Shown here piece after piece: positions 43,324-52,608 of a stretch of DNA of 64,000 nt (positions are counted from its first letter, which is position 1; every line of letters begins with the position of its first letter). Position numbers and translations under genes: made by a program. Source of the DNA: Gallaecimonas mangrovi (GTDB lineage Bacteria > Pseudomonadota > Gammaproteobacteria > Enterobacterales > Gallaecimonadaceae); assembly GCF_003367375.1 (NCBI RefSeq), contig NZ_CP031416.1, positions 379,501-443,500 on the forward strand. The letters run 5' to 3'. The notes below the pieces were generated by a model. That model did no database searches and was not told where the DNA came from. It worked only from the letters and a program-made list of their open reading frames with translations.

Positions 43324-43887
43324 GTGCCCTCGCGGACGTTGTTGCTGTTGATAAGGTCTTTGACGTTGAATACCTGTCTTATCCTCTCCTTTTTCCACTT
43401 CCTGTATGGTGCTGACGTGCAATACAGTGCGACGCCAACACCCTTGGTGGCGGGGCATAGTCGTTATTATTTGGCGGCATTAGAGGTGGAAATGACCCCC
43501 AGTGTTGCTAACGGCTCTGGCGCTATTGGACAACATGAGATCTCAGACGAGCTCTATGGCTATATCAAGGCGCGCTTGGCCGACAGAGGCCAGTTGGCTA
43601 TGACCGAATCTGAGGCGGATGCCAAGCTCATGGTGAAGGTGAACTACCAGCAACACAGGGTTGACTGTGGCCAAGTTGTTGTTAACCCGGAGATCCATGT
43701 TCGCATTCATGTCAGCAGTGTTGGCCAGGGTTCAATACCGTTGGCTGATGTTGCTGTTGCTAACCAAACATCCTCTTTTGCCTGCTTGAAAAAGTATGCC
43801 TGGGGCGACGAGGCCGCGATTGCACATCAGCAACTTAAGCGGGTTGCTGACCAGGTGGGTGGGCAACTGCAACAGCTGGGGCGCTAG
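43324..43887 (+). CDS. Exported protein of unknown function
   Basis: A 187-aa protein, GTG start with weak ribosome site. Hydrophobic N-terminus (about 5-27) followed by an Ala/Asp boundary, suggesting a signal peptide. The mature part has two Cys (HRVDCG, SSFACLKKY) that could form a disulfide, and ends in a Gln-rich helix. No family is recognised. It stands alone after fkpA. Confidence 0.6.
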   Translation: MPSRTLLLLIRSLTLNTCLILSFFHFLYGADVQYSATPTPLVAGHSRYYLAALEVEMTPSVANGSGAIGQHEISDELYGYIKARLADRGQLAMTESEADAKLMVKVNYQQHRVDCGQVVVNPEIHVRIHVSSVGQGSIPLADVAVANQTSSFACLKKYAWGDEAAIAHQQLKRVADQVGGQLQQLGR

Positions 43888-44019
43888 TCCCTGGTTGGCC
43901 TATTACGGGTTTATCGCCAGCACTTTTATTCCTTGCCGCTTTTCAGCCCTTTAAATATTGCCGATAAAATCGACGTGGTTACAGCAACAAACGGCTAACG
44001 AAGATCTTGCTTTGGTTAT

Positions 44020-44038
44020 GATAATGGTTATCATTAGG
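44020..44038. promoter_or_regulatory. Fur box upstream of the siderophore receptor gene
   Basis: GATAATGGTTATCATTAGG agrees with the 19-bp Fur consensus at 15 positions. It lies 42 bases before the receptor ATG, so iron repression is expected. Confidence 0.8.
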
Positions 44039-44079
44039 CTTTTCATTAATGACGGATTCATGTCATAAAAGGAACCCAA

Positions 44080-46167
44080 ATGACTTTCCGATACTGTCCC
44101 GTGGCTTTAGCCGTTTCTGCGTTACTGGCAGCGCCAACTTGGGCTGATGACAATGGCAACAGCAAGGTTGAACGCATTGAAGTGGTGGGAGCGAAACACC
44201 AGAATCAGAGCTCGGCAACCGGCCTTAACCTCTCTGCCCGCGAAACGCCGCAGTCGTTGACCTTTATCGATAGCGAGCTGATGCGCGACTACAACCTTGA
44301 CACCATCAACGACGTACTGGAATACACGCCGGGTGTTACCGTCGAAAAGGTGGAAACTGACCGCACTTATTACACCTCCCGCGGCTTTGAAATTAATAAC
44401 TTTCAGGTAGACGGTATCGGTTCGCCTTTCTACACCGATGCGGTGAGTGGCGATATAGACATGAGCATGTACCAGCGGGTGGAGGTGGTGCGTGGGGCCA
44501 GTGGTTTGATGGCGGGTGTAGGTAACCCGGCGGCCACTGTGAATCTGGTACGAAAACGCCCAACAGCTGACACCCAAGGTTATGTTACTGCCAGTTATGG
44601 CCGTTGGAACAACTACCGCTTGGATGCTGACGTGTCGGGATCGTTGACCGACCGCATGCGCGGCCGCGTCACCGGCAGTTACCAAGACACCGACTCTTAC
44701 CTTGATAACTACAGTAAGAAGCTTTCCTCACTTTATGGGGTGGTTGAAGGTGACTTGGGTGACCGTACCCTGCTGACGGTTGGGGTCTCCCACCAAGAAA
44801 GTCTGCCAGAGTCGCCAATGTGGGGGGCTTTGCCATTAGCGTATTCCAATGGCACCGGCACTCACTTTGACCGCTCTACCAATACTTCTGCCGACTGGGC
44901 GTATTGGAATACCCGTACTACCCAGGCTTTTGCCGAACTTAAGCATCAGTTCACTAATGGCTGGCAGGGTAAACTGGTGTATGACTACCGCCGCAACAAG
45001 CAAGATGGCGACCTGTTTTATACCTACGGCAGTATTGATGCCGACACCAATAGCGGCCTTACCGGTTATGGCAGCCGTTACACCTTAAGCTCTAAGGCAC
45101 AGCAAGTTGACGCGTCTATTACCGGCAGCTACGCACTCTTTGGCCGTAGCCATGAGCTGACCTTTGGCGCCGATTGGGCGCACCATAACTTAAGTGATTT
45201 GTCTTTGTACGACTACAGCACTGGTTATGGCTTTCCCGCCATTGGCGATTTAACGCAGTGGACCGGGGATACCCCAAAACCCACCTTTAGCGACGATCCC
45301 ACTGGCTCAAGCTTAAAAGACACCCAGAAGTCGGTTTATGCCGCCACTCGGCTGCATTTAACCGAGCACTTTTTTGCCATCGCCGGCGGGCGTTTAATCA
45401 GCTACGACAGCAGCGGCGTTAGCTACAATGTTGACCGCAGCAGCAAGAAAGACGGCAAACTGGTGCCTTACGGTGGTTTGGTATATGACCTCAACGAGAC
45501 GTTCTCGCTCTATACCAGTTACGCCGAAACCTTTACTGCCCAATACCAGGAAAAGGAAGACGGAAGCCGTTTATCACCAACGACAGGTAAAACCTATGAG
45601 GGTGGCGTCAAAGCCGCTTTCAACGGCCTCAATGCCAGCGTTGCCATCTTCAAAAACGAATACAACAACCTGGCAGAAAGCGTTGGCTATAACACCACTA
45701 AAGGGGCTTATTACTACGAGGGAATGGACTACCAGTCCAAAGGTTTTGAAGCGCAGCTCAGCGGCAACATTAGCGACCAAGTCACCGTACTGGTTGGTTA
45801 TAACCACCAGAACGTTGAAGATGAAGACGGCAGTGATGCGCGTAAATACGTGCCACGGCAAACCTTAAAGGCGCTAGTCAGCTACAGCCCTGACTTTTTT
45901 GACGGCTTTAAAGTCGGTGCTAAAGCCCGCTGGCAGTCAGCCACTTATACTGACATTTCCTCGACTGTAACGGTCAAACAAGGTGGCTATGGGCTTTATG
46001 GCCTGTTTGCCCAATACCAGTTTACCCCCAGTATCAGCGGCAAAATTAACCTCGATAACATTACCGATAAAACCTATTGGAACAGCTTGATGTGGGGTTC
46101 GAGCTCAGGCCAGGGTTTTTACGGCACGCCCCGTAGTTACAGTGCCTCTATTAGTTGGCACTTCTAA
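44080..46167 (+). CDS. TonB-dependent siderophore receptor, FhuE/FpvA type
   Basis: A 695-aa outer-membrane receptor. Signal peptide ends at TWA (about 22); TonB box-like KVERIEVVG; plug with SARETPQSLTFIDSELM, VLEYTPGVTVEK, YYTSRGFEINNFQVDG and VVRGASGLMAGVGNPAATVNLVRKRP. These are typical of receptors for hydroxamate or mixed siderophores. The terminal Phe (ISWHF) completes the barrel. An upstream Fur box supports iron regulation. No siderophore synthesis genes are adjacent. Confidence 0.93.
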   Translation: MTFRYCPVALAVSALLAAPTWADDNGNSKVERIEVVGAKHQNQSSATGLNLSARETPQSLTFIDSELMRDYNLDTINDVLEYTPGVTVEKVETDRTYYTSRGFEINNFQVDGIGSPFYTDAVSGDIDMSMYQRVEVVRGASGLMAGVGNPAATVNLVRKRPTADTQGYVTASYGRWNNYRLDADVSGSLTDRMRGRVTGSYQDTDSYLDNYSKKLSSLYGVVEGDLGDRTLLTVGVSHQESLPESPMWGALPLAYSNGTGTHFDRSTNTSADWAYWNTRTTQAFAELKHQFTNGWQGKLVYDYRRNKQDGDLFYTYGSIDADTNSGLTGYGSRYTLSSKAQQVDASITGSYALFGRSHELTFGADWAHHNLSDLSLYDYSTGYGFPAIGDLTQWTGDTPKPTFSDDPTGSSLKDTQKSVYAATRLHLTEHFFAIAGGRLISYDSSGVSYNVDRSSKKDGKLVPYGGLVYDLNETFSLYTSYAETFTAQYQEKEDGSRLSPTTGKTYEGGVKAAFNGLNASVAIFKNEYNNLAESVGYNTTKGAYYYEGMDYQSKGFEAQLSGNISDQVTVLVGYNHQNVEDEDGSDARKYVPRQTLKALVSYSPDFFDGFKVGAKARWQSATYTDISSTVTVKQGGYGLYGLFAQYQFTPSISGKINLDNITDKTYWNSLMWGSSSGQGFYGTPRSYSASISWHF

Positions 46168-46168
46168 T

Positions 46169-46197
46169 GAAAAGGCCGCGTGAGCGGCCTTTTTTTA
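46169..46197 (+). terminator. Intrinsic terminator after the siderophore receptor gene
   Basis: AGGCCGC-gtga-GCGGCCT stem at 46173-46190 followed by T7. Confidence 0.9.
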
Positions 46198-46264
46198 GCG
46201 GCAACCAAGCGTTGGCTTTGGTATGCTGGAAAGCCATATAAGTGGTTTTGCAAAAGGAATTGTT

Positions 46265-46654
46265 ATGCCCGTTACGCCGCTGTATGCCGCACTATTAGCC
46301 ATTCTTTATCTCGTACTTAGCGTCCGTACCATTAAGGCTCGCCGCCGCGGCCAAGTGGCACTGGGCGATGGCGGCAATTCCTTGCTGCAAAAAGCGATAA
46401 GAGTGCACGGCAATTTTGCCGAGTACGTGCCTCTTGGCTTGTTGTTGATGGGTTTTACCGAAATGTTGTGGGGGCCTGCAACATTGCTGCATTTGCCTGG
46501 GCTTTTACTTCTTGCCGGGCGTATTTTTCACGCCTATGGCGTCGGCCAATTGCGAGAACCTTTGCAATACCGCATTCTGGGCATGGTGATGACATTTAGC
46601 GCTTTTTTAGTGTGCATTGTTGCCATCTTTGCCAAATACATGACGGCGCTGTAA
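46265..46654 (+). CDS. MAPEG family membrane protein (YecN type)
   Basis: A 129-aa protein with four membrane helices: LVLSVRTIKARRRGQVALGDGG, LLQKAIRVHGNFAEYVPLGLLLM and LLLAGRIFHAYGV match the MAPEG pattern of membrane glutathione transferase-like proteins. Activity unknown. ATG 46265 follows AAAGGA. Confidence 0.88.
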   Translation: MPVTPLYAALLAILYLVLSVRTIKARRRGQVALGDGGNSLLQKAIRVHGNFAEYVPLGLLLMGFTEMLWGPATLLHLPGLLLLAGRIFHAYGVGQLREPLQYRILGMVMTFSAFLVCIVAIFAKYMTAL

Positions 46655-46712
46655 GTCGCCGCCTGTACCCACATTGTTGTTGATTTGCTGTTTCGTCAGA
46701 GGAGCAAAACAG

Positions 46713-47096
46713 ATGACGCATTCCGCCATTGGTACCTTCGAAGTAAAAGTGCGCCCGCAACAGGGAGCACCCGGTCAGCTTGCCAGAATGCTGCTGGATA
46801 AAATTTTTGTTGGCGACCTTGCCGGTAACAGCCAGGGCCAGATGCTTTCTTTCGGTGATCCTGGTAGCGGTTTTGCGGGTTATGTGGCCATGGAAGTGGT
46901 GAAAGGTACTCTTGGTGGGCGCCACGGCAGCTTTGCATTAATGCATTACGGCACCATGAATAAAGGCAAGCAGCAGCTGCGTTTGTCGGTGGTACCGGGG
47001 TCGGGCACCGAGCAATTGGTGGGGCTGAGTGGGCAAATGGATATTGCTATTGAAGACGGTCTGCACCAATACCGCTTTCAATACCTTTTTGAATAA
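46713..47096 (+). CDS. DUF3224 domain-containing protein
   Basis: A 127-residue protein of the allene oxide cyclase barrel-like DUF3224 family: GTFEVKVRPQ, GDLAGNSQGQMLSFGDPG, GYVAMEVVKGTLGGRHGSFALMHYGTM, VVPGSGTEQLVGLSG. Function unknown. ATG 46713 follows GAGGAG. Confidence 0.88.
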   Translation: MTHSAIGTFEVKVRPQQGAPGQLARMLLDKIFVGDLAGNSQGQMLSFGDPGSGFAGYVAMEVVKGTLGGRHGSFALMHYGTMNKGKQQLRLSVVPGSGTEQLVGLSGQMDIAIEDGLHQYRFQYLFE

Positions 47097-47111
47097 TGCT
47101 GTTGGGCGCCG

Positions 47112-47501
47112 CTAACCTGTACCAATCAGCCTTGGCGCTTTGTCGGCAAAACAGTAATAGTCAGGCTGGTCATCAACAAAGATATGCTGCTCAATGGCTG
47201 CTTTTGGCGTGACATCAAGGGTACCAATGGACACGGCCCAATCGTTATCATCTTTACCTCGCTGGCGCCAAAACAAGCTACTGCCACAATGCTGGCAAAA
47301 GCCACGTTCTGCAACGCTGCTGGCGGCGTACCACCTTAGCCCTTGGGCTTCTACCAAAGTGACACCCTGGTCGAAATGAAAGCTCATTAAGGGGCCACTT
47401 CCCCAGCGTCTGCACATGCTGCAATGGCAAACACTAATAAGAGCGGCCCCGGCTAGTTCACCTTCATAACGCACTGCGCCACAAAGGCAGCCACCTTTCA
47501 T
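47112..47501 (-). CDS. GFA (CENP-V/glutathione-dependent formaldehyde-activating) family protein
   Basis: A 129-residue zinc protein: GGCLCGAVRYEGE, SVCHCSMCRRWGSG and RGFCQHCGSSLFWR supply the conserved Cys clusters. The family name reflects a proposed formaldehyde-glutathione role that is not general; function here unknown. Its ATG overlaps the rsd stop (ATGA). Confidence 0.9.
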   Translation of the reverse strand: MKGGCLCGAVRYEGELAGAALISVCHCSMCRRWGSGPLMSFHFDQGVTLVEAQGLRWYAASSVAERGFCQHCGSSLFWRQRGKDDNDWAVSIGTLDVTPKAAIEQHIFVDDQPDYYCFADKAPRLIGTG

Positions 47502-47965
47502 GCTGGCTGCTTTTGATATTGGTAAAGGGTGGCGATGAGTTTGTCTTCCAAGGCAAAGCGCTGTTCTAGGGTTTCGCCAAGCTCAGACAAATCCGCATGC
47601 AGATCCAATAACTTGTCTTCGTCTTCCAGATCTTGATATTTGTCGTTGAAGTCCAGCACTTGCTGAGTGGTTTCAGTGATAGGTGGATAATAACGATTGG
47701 CCAGACTGCGGGCCTCCTGACAGCTCTTTTCGCATCCTGACATCACCTGTTCGAAGACTTCGAAGTGGCCTGCTGAGATGTAATCGAGCAAAATAGTGCA
47801 GAAGGTTTCCAGTTGATCGCTGTCCGGAAGGGCGGATCGGCCTGGTGTTTTGGCCGCCAGTTTACAGTAGTTAACCAGAAGCAATTGCCGGGTTGTTAGC
47901 CAGCGGTCAATGGCATCACTGGTTCCGCCCCACTTCTCTTTGGCTTTTTCTAACTGGGTGAGCAT
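47498..47965 (-). CDS. rsd: Regulator of sigma D
   Basis: A 155-aa anti-sigma-70 protein of the Rsd/AlgQ family: LTQLEKAKEKWGGTSDAIDRWLTTRQLLLVNY, FCTILLDYISAGHFEVFEQV, and the end LGETLEQRFALEDKLI, all shared with E. coli Rsd. It sequesters the housekeeping sigma factor in stationary phase. ATG 47965 is used, with GGGAGA upstream. Divergent from nudC as in E. coli. Confidence 0.92.
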   Translation of the reverse strand: MLTQLEKAKEKWGGTSDAIDRWLTTRQLLLVNYCKLAAKTPGRSALPDSDQLETFCTILLDYISAGHFEVFEQVMSGCEKSCQEARSLANRYYPPITETTQQVLDFNDKYQDLEDEDKLLDLHADLSELGETLEQRFALEDKLIATLYQYQKQPA

Positions 47966-48065
47966 AACGGTCTCCCTCTTTTTGGCCATGGCGGATACGG
48001 CTGCCATACCTTATCTCTAATGAAAAGATCGGCGTTGATCAACACTTTTCCACAAGGAATCCAAG

Positions 48066-48875
48066 ATGTCAGAGCTGTATATCTCTTTTTCCTCTTCACA
48101 AGGTAAGGGTACATGGATACTGGTAAGAGGGGATCAAATTTGGTTGAAAGACGGGAACTTACCCACAGGAAATAAAGATGTTCTCCCCAGATTTGAGTCG
48201 GATGCCAATGCCGTCAAAGTCGGACACTGGCAAGGCAGACCGGTGTGGATGATCGAGTGGCCGGATCGCAACAGCGATCCGGAAATGGGCGACTTTTTTA
48301 GCTTGCGCACCTTGATGGAAAGCGGTGACGACGCGCTATTTCAGCTGGCCGGCCGTGGCGTACAGTTGGCCACATTTTTCCGTACTCACCGTTTTTGTGG
48401 CCAATGTGGTGCCAGAATGCGTGTTGTGCAGGATGAACTCGCCACCCATTGCGACCATTGCCAGCACCGCTGTTATCCGAGGATCTCTCCGTCAATGATT
48501 GTGGCGGTAAAAAAAGGTAAGCAACTGTTGCTGGGCCACTCGCCCCGGCATCGGGCCGAGGTTTACTCGACCTTGGCGGGGTTCACCGAGCCGGGAGAGT
48601 CGATGGAAGATACGGTACGCCGCGAAGTGATGGAAGAAGTTGGGCTTAAGGTACACAACATTCGTTACATCAGTTCCCAGAATTGGCCGTTTCCCCATTC
48701 GATGATGGTGGGCTTTATTGCTGATTACCACAGTGGCGAGATTGACATTGATTTCAACGAGCTATCTGATGCGCAATTTTTTGATGTCGATGCACTGCCG
48801 CTGTTGCCTCCTCATGGCACCATCGCCCGCCAGCTGATCGATCTGGCCATTACGGAGATCCGGCAACAACAATAA
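48066..48875 (+). CDS. nudC: NADH pyrophosphatase (NAD-cap hydrolase) NudC
   Basis: A 269-aa Nudix enzyme that splits NADH and removes NAD caps from RNA. Zinc ribbon with CGQC and CDHC pairs (about 112-133), Nudix box GFTEPGESMEDTVRREVMEEVGL and the NADH-specific SQNWPFPHS motif. It lies in the conserved rsd-nudC-hemE neighbourhood, but a reductase gene is placed before hemE. Confidence 0.95.
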   Translation: MSELYISFSSSQGKGTWILVRGDQIWLKDGNLPTGNKDVLPRFESDANAVKVGHWQGRPVWMIEWPDRNSDPEMGDFFSLRTLMESGDDALFQLAGRGVQLATFFRTHRFCGQCGARMRVVQDELATHCDHCQHRCYPRISPSMIVAVKKGKQLLLGHSPRHRAEVYSTLAGFTEPGESMEDTVRREVMEEVGLKVHNIRYISSQNWPFPHSMMVGFIADYHSGEIDIDFNELSDAQFFDVDALPLLPPHGTIARQLIDLAITEIRQQQ

Positions 48876-48897
48876 GGGAAAAATCGCTTTTCCCTTT
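48874..48897 (+). terminator. Weak terminator hairpin after nudC
   Basis: AAGGGAAAA/TTTTCCCTT stem with only a short T run. Confidence 0.5.
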
Positions 48898-48930
48898 GAG
48901 GTTGGCTCTGTACCATACGCGACATTAAAT

Positions 48931-48949
48931 AGTAATGATTATCAAAAGC
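48931..48949. promoter_or_regulatory. Fur box directly before the PepSY-flavodoxin gene
   Basis: AGTAATGATTATCAAAAGC agrees with the Fur consensus at 13 of 19 positions, including TAATGAT and ATCA. It ends one base before the ATG, so it overlaps the place of the ribosome site. Confidence 0.65.
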
Positions 48950-48950
48950 A

Positions 48951-51395
48951 ATGTCGTCAAAGCTGTGGTCTCAGCGGATCAGTTTTAGGTTGCACCAATG
49001 GCTTGGGTTAGCCTGCTGCGCGGTATTTTTAGTGGTGGGTTTGACCGGTGCCATTTTGGCACTTGAAGAGCCTGTCACTCGGGCGTGGCCTGAGCCTAAT
49101 ATCGATTCAAGCCAGCGGCCTTTGCCGATGCCGGCTTTGGCCAGTGCATTGGCGCTGCCGGGCAAGAAGCTCTATCGCATTTATGCGCCGCAAAGCCAAG
49201 GCTTGGCTGGCCAAGCCTTTTATCTTGATGCGAAAACGCAGCAACCCTACTGGCGTACTTTTGCACCGGCCTCAGGCAAACTGCTGGGCGCACGGCCGGG
49301 TATTGTGCGTTTTTTTGCGACTGTCCGGTCGATACATCGCTGGTTATTACTACCCCATTCCATTGGCAGTGTTATCACCAGCACCGCTGCGCTTTTGGGC
49401 ATAGTGCTGCTTTTGGCGGGTATAGTGCGCCGGGCCCCCGACCGCTTATTGTCAGTTAAAGACTGGCTGTTTTGGAAAAAGGGCAGTGCTGGGCGCCACC
49501 GTCTTTGGCAATTTCATGCGCTGGTGGGCACCTGGTGTTTTATCCCGCTATTAATCATGACCCTAACCGGCCCACGCTTTGGTTTTCATTGGTATCGGCA
49601 AGCATTAGAGGGGCTGCTGGCATCACCGTCCGCTGCCTTGCCTGCCAAGCTACATAGCACAACACCCGGGCTTAACTTAACCGCCATTTGGCAGCAATAC
49701 TTGCGGCTGCATCCCAAAGGCGATTATGTGCGTTGGCAACTACCACAGCAGTCGGGGGAAGTGGTTAGCGTACGTTATTTAGGCCCTAATGCACCGCACA
49801 GCCATGCCTACTCTACTGCCAGTTTTGACGCCGGTAGTGGCCAGTTACTGGCTGCAAGCGCTTACCGCAATTTAAAAGGCGGTGACAAACTGCTGGCCGA
49901 CCTTTACGCCTTACACACCGGCCTGTACTTCGGCTGGTTTGGGTACCTTATTTGGTCGTTGTGTGCCTTGGCTTTTGCCTCATTTGCTGTAACCGGTGTG
50001 TGGCTGTTCTTGGTTAGAAGGGCAAGGCCTAAAGATAAGGTCGCCGGTAAGGCGCAGCTCCTAATCACTTACGCTAGCCAAAGTGGCACTGCCGCGGCCT
50101 GTGGCCAGCGTATTAAGGGCTGGCTGGATAGTGAAGGCATTCACAGTCACTTTACCGCCATGACCTCGTTGCAACCGTCACAGCTTGCCCACTATCAGCA
50201 AGTTTTGGTGCTTGCTGCTACCTATGGCGAGGGTGAAGCGCCTGACAGCGCCCAAGCCTTTCGTACGCAATTTGCCGCCAGTGAGCATTCTTTGGCCGGG
50301 TTAGAGGTTGCCGTCTTAGCCTTTGGCGATAGCCAATACCAACACTTTTGTGCTTTCGGGCATTGGTTGGGAGAGCGCTTTACCGGGCTTGGAGCAACGT
50401 TAATGATGCCGGTTACCGAGGTAGACCGAGGCGCTGAACATGCGATTGATGATTGGCGCCAGCGTCTTGCCGGCGTGTTATCCGTTAACGCCGATAGCCA
50501 GCACGATTGGCAGACCGGGCAGGTAATGGCCAATCGCTGTTTGAACCGCGGCTCGTTAAGGGAAGTGCATGACGTGCATATCGCTTTGGCCGGGGATTAT
50601 TGCGCTGGCGATCTGCTTGAAGTGTTACCCGAACAAAGCTTGTCAACCATTGCGGCAAGGCTCAGAGCCTTGGGGCTAGACCCGGATGCCAAAATACAGT
50701 TCGCGGGCCAAGCCTTGGCCCTGGGTGAGGCCATTACCCGCTACTTAACCTTCGCCCCTATTAAAGGCCTGAGCCCGCAGCAATTGGTGGATTCACTACA
50801 ACCCTTGGCACCGAGATGTTACTCCATTGCCAGCAGCCAGGGGCCGGTGCGGCTAATGGTGCGGCGTGTTATCAGTGCTGACGGTCAGGCAGGGCTGGCG
50901 TCGGGGCTATTAAGTGATGCCGTTGCGGGCCAAACATTGAAAGTGCGTTTGCGCTCTCACCCCGGTTTTCAGTTAGCCGACAGCACCACACCGCTCATTA
51001 TGCTTGGCGCTGGTACCGGTTTAGCGCCTTTCCTTGGCTTTTTAGATCAGGCGAAACTGCAAGGTAGCAAAGCGCCGCGCTGGCTTATTTTTGGTGAGCG
51101 TAGCCAAGCTCATGACCATTACTACCGTCACGAACTCACCACCTTCTTGACCGATGGCACCCTTAACCGCTTGGATTTTGCCTGGTCGAGAGACGAAGGG
51201 CGCTATGTGCAAGATGTACTGGCCGGGCAGGCGGCGCTGCTTCACCAATACTTAGAGGCCGGGGCGCATATCTACGTTTGTGGCAGCCTGGATGGCATTG
51301 GTGCGGGTGTTCAGCAGTGCCTGGAAACGGTGCTTGGGCAGCCATTTGTCGCAGCGCTACTGGCTGCTGGTCGTTATCATCGCGATTTGTATTGA
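48951..51395 (+). CDS. PepSY membrane domain - flavodoxin - ferredoxin reductase fusion (probable ferric-siderophore reductase)
   Basis: An 814-aa inner-membrane flavoprotein. Residues 10-360 form a PepSY_TM region with about four helices and paired His ([40 protein letters not shown]) that may bind heme. Residues 368-505 are a flavodoxin domain ([35 protein letters not shown]). Residues 526-814 are an FAD/NADPH reductase ([36 protein letters not shown]). It would pass electrons from NAD(P)H across the membrane to periplasmic ferric siderophores. The Fur box upstream supports an iron role. No clear ribosome site is seen. Confidence 0.88.
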   Translation: MSSKLWSQRISFRLHQWLGLACCAVFLVVGLTGAILALEEPVTRAWPEPNIDSSQRPLPMPALASALALPGKKLYRIYAPQSQGLAGQAFYLDAKTQQPYWRTFAPASGKLLGARPGIVRFFATVRSIHRWLLLPHSIGSVITSTAALLGIVLLLAGIVRRAPDRLLSVKDWLFWKKGSAGRHRLWQFHALVGTWCFIPLLIMTLTGPRFGFHWYRQALEGLLASPSAALPAKLHSTTPGLNLTAIWQQYLRLHPKGDYVRWQLPQQSGEVVSVRYLGPNAPHSHAYSTASFDAGSGQLLAASAYRNLKGGDKLLADLYALHTGLYFGWFGYLIWSLCALAFASFAVTGVWLFLVRRARPKDKVAGKAQLLITYASQSGTAAACGQRIKGWLDSEGIHSHFTAMTSLQPSQLAHYQQVLVLAATYGEGEAPDSAQAFRTQFAASEHSLAGLEVAVLAFGDSQYQHFCAFGHWLGERFTGLGATLMMPVTEVDRGAEHAIDDWRQRLAGVLSVNADSQHDWQTGQVMANRCLNRGSLREVHDVHIALAGDYCAGDLLEVLPEQSLSTIAARLRALGLDPDAKIQFAGQALALGEAITRYLTFAPIKGLSPQQLVDSLQPLAPRCYSIASSQGPVRLMVRRVISADGQAGLASGLLSDAVAGQTLKVRLRSHPGFQLADSTTPLIMLGAGTGLAPFLGFLDQAKLQGSKAPRWLIFGERSQAHDHYYRHELTTFLTDGTLNRLDFAWSRDEGRYVQDVLAGQAALLHQYLEAGAHIYVCGSLDGIGAGVQQCLETVLGQPFVAALLAAGRYHRDLY

Positions 51396-51460
51396 TTTGT
51401 GGCAAGGGTTCCGGGGTAACTGCTGTTACAATGCGCCCGTTCGAAATCAAGAGGCGGCAT

Positions 51461-52525
51461 ATGCACCAGCTTAAAAACGATCGTTACCTCAAAGCCCTAC
51501 TGCGCCAACCGGTAGATCAAACCCCGGTGTGGATGATGCGTCAGGCTGGCCGGTATCTCCCCGAATACAAGGCGACCCGGGCCGAAGCTGGCAGCTTTAT
51601 GGATCTTTGCAAAAACACCGAGCTGGCATGTGAGGTGACGTTGCAGCCACTGCGCCGCTTTGCGCTTGATGCGGCCATTTTGTTTTCCGATATCCTCACC
51701 ATTCCTGACGCCATGGGCTTAGGGCTGTATTTTGAAACCGGTGAAGGCCCCAAATTTGAGCGGCCCATTCAAAGCGCTGCCGATGTGGCGGCGTTGCCGG
51801 TGCCCGATCCAGAACAAGATCTGGGTTACGTAATGGATGCCGTGCGCGCTATTCGCACAGCGCTTGATGGCCAGGTGCCGCTGATTGGTTTTTCCGGCAG
51901 TCCTTGGACCTTGGCCACCTATATGGTGGAAGGTAGCTCCACTAAAACCTTCACCAAAATCAAGAAAATGATTTTCTCTGAACCGGCGTTGGCGCATGCC
52001 ATGTTGGCGAAGCTGGCCGATTCAGTGACCTTGTATCTGAATGCGCAAATCAAAGCCGGTGCACAAGCGGTGCAGATCTTCGATACCTGGGGCGGCGTGT
52101 TGTCGGGCCCGGCGTATCAAGCGTTTTCCCTGCAGTATATGGCGCGGATTGTTGATGGGCTTATCCGTGAACATGAAGGCCGCAAAGTGCCCGTGGTGTT
52201 GTTTACCAAGGGCGGCGGTTTGTGGCTTGAAGATATTGCAGCCACCGGTTGTGACGCTGTCGGTTTAGACTGGAGTGTTGATATTGGTGATGCCCGCCGC
52301 CGTATCGGCGATAAAGTGGCGGTGCAGGGCAACATGGACCCGTCCATGCTATATGCCCCGCCGGCGGTGATTGAAGGCGAAGTGGCACGTATTTTAGCGA
52401 GCTATGGCCAAGGCAGCGGCCATGTCTTTAATCTTGGCCATGGTATTCACCCTGATGTGAACCCTGACCATGCCGGCGCCTTTATCGAAGCCGTTGGCCG
52501 ATTGTCGAAACCCTACCATCGATAA
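51461..52525 (+). CDS. hemE: Uroporphyrinogen decarboxylase
   Basis: Decarboxylates uroporphyrinogen III to coproporphyrinogen III in heme synthesis. 354 aa, start [33 protein letters not shown] and the [27 protein letters not shown] and NLGHGI signatures. ATG 51461 follows GAGG. A longer frame upstream overlaps the preceding gene and is not used. Heme supply is needed by the bd oxidase in this window. Confidence 0.96.
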   Translation: MHQLKNDRYLKALLRQPVDQTPVWMMRQAGRYLPEYKATRAEAGSFMDLCKNTELACEVTLQPLRRFALDAAILFSDILTIPDAMGLGLYFETGEGPKFERPIQSAADVAALPVPDPEQDLGYVMDAVRAIRTALDGQVPLIGFSGSPWTLATYMVEGSSTKTFTKIKKMIFSEPALAHAMLAKLADSVTLYLNAQIKAGAQAVQIFDTWGGVLSGPAYQAFSLQYMARIVDGLIREHEGRKVPVVLFTKGGGLWLEDIAATGCDAVGLDWSVDIGDARRRIGDKVAVQGNMDPSMLYAPPAVIEGEVARILASYGQGSGHVFNLGHGIHPDVNPDHAGAFIEAVGRLSKPYHR

Positions 52526-52551
52526 AAAAGCCCCCAAGCGGGGGCTTTTTC
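52524..52551 (+). terminator. Intrinsic terminator after hemE
   Basis: AGCCCCC-aagc-GGGGGCT stem at 52529-52546 with T5. Confidence 0.9.
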
Positions 52552-52608
52552 GTCGTTACTGTTTGTTTTCTTGCCTATTACTGCCAATACTCAGATCCCC
52601 AGGGATAC

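Noticed and set aside
51278-51460. Longer N-terminus for HemE
   Set aside because: It overlaps the preceding reductase gene and lacks homology. ATG 51461 has a ribosome site and matches the family start.
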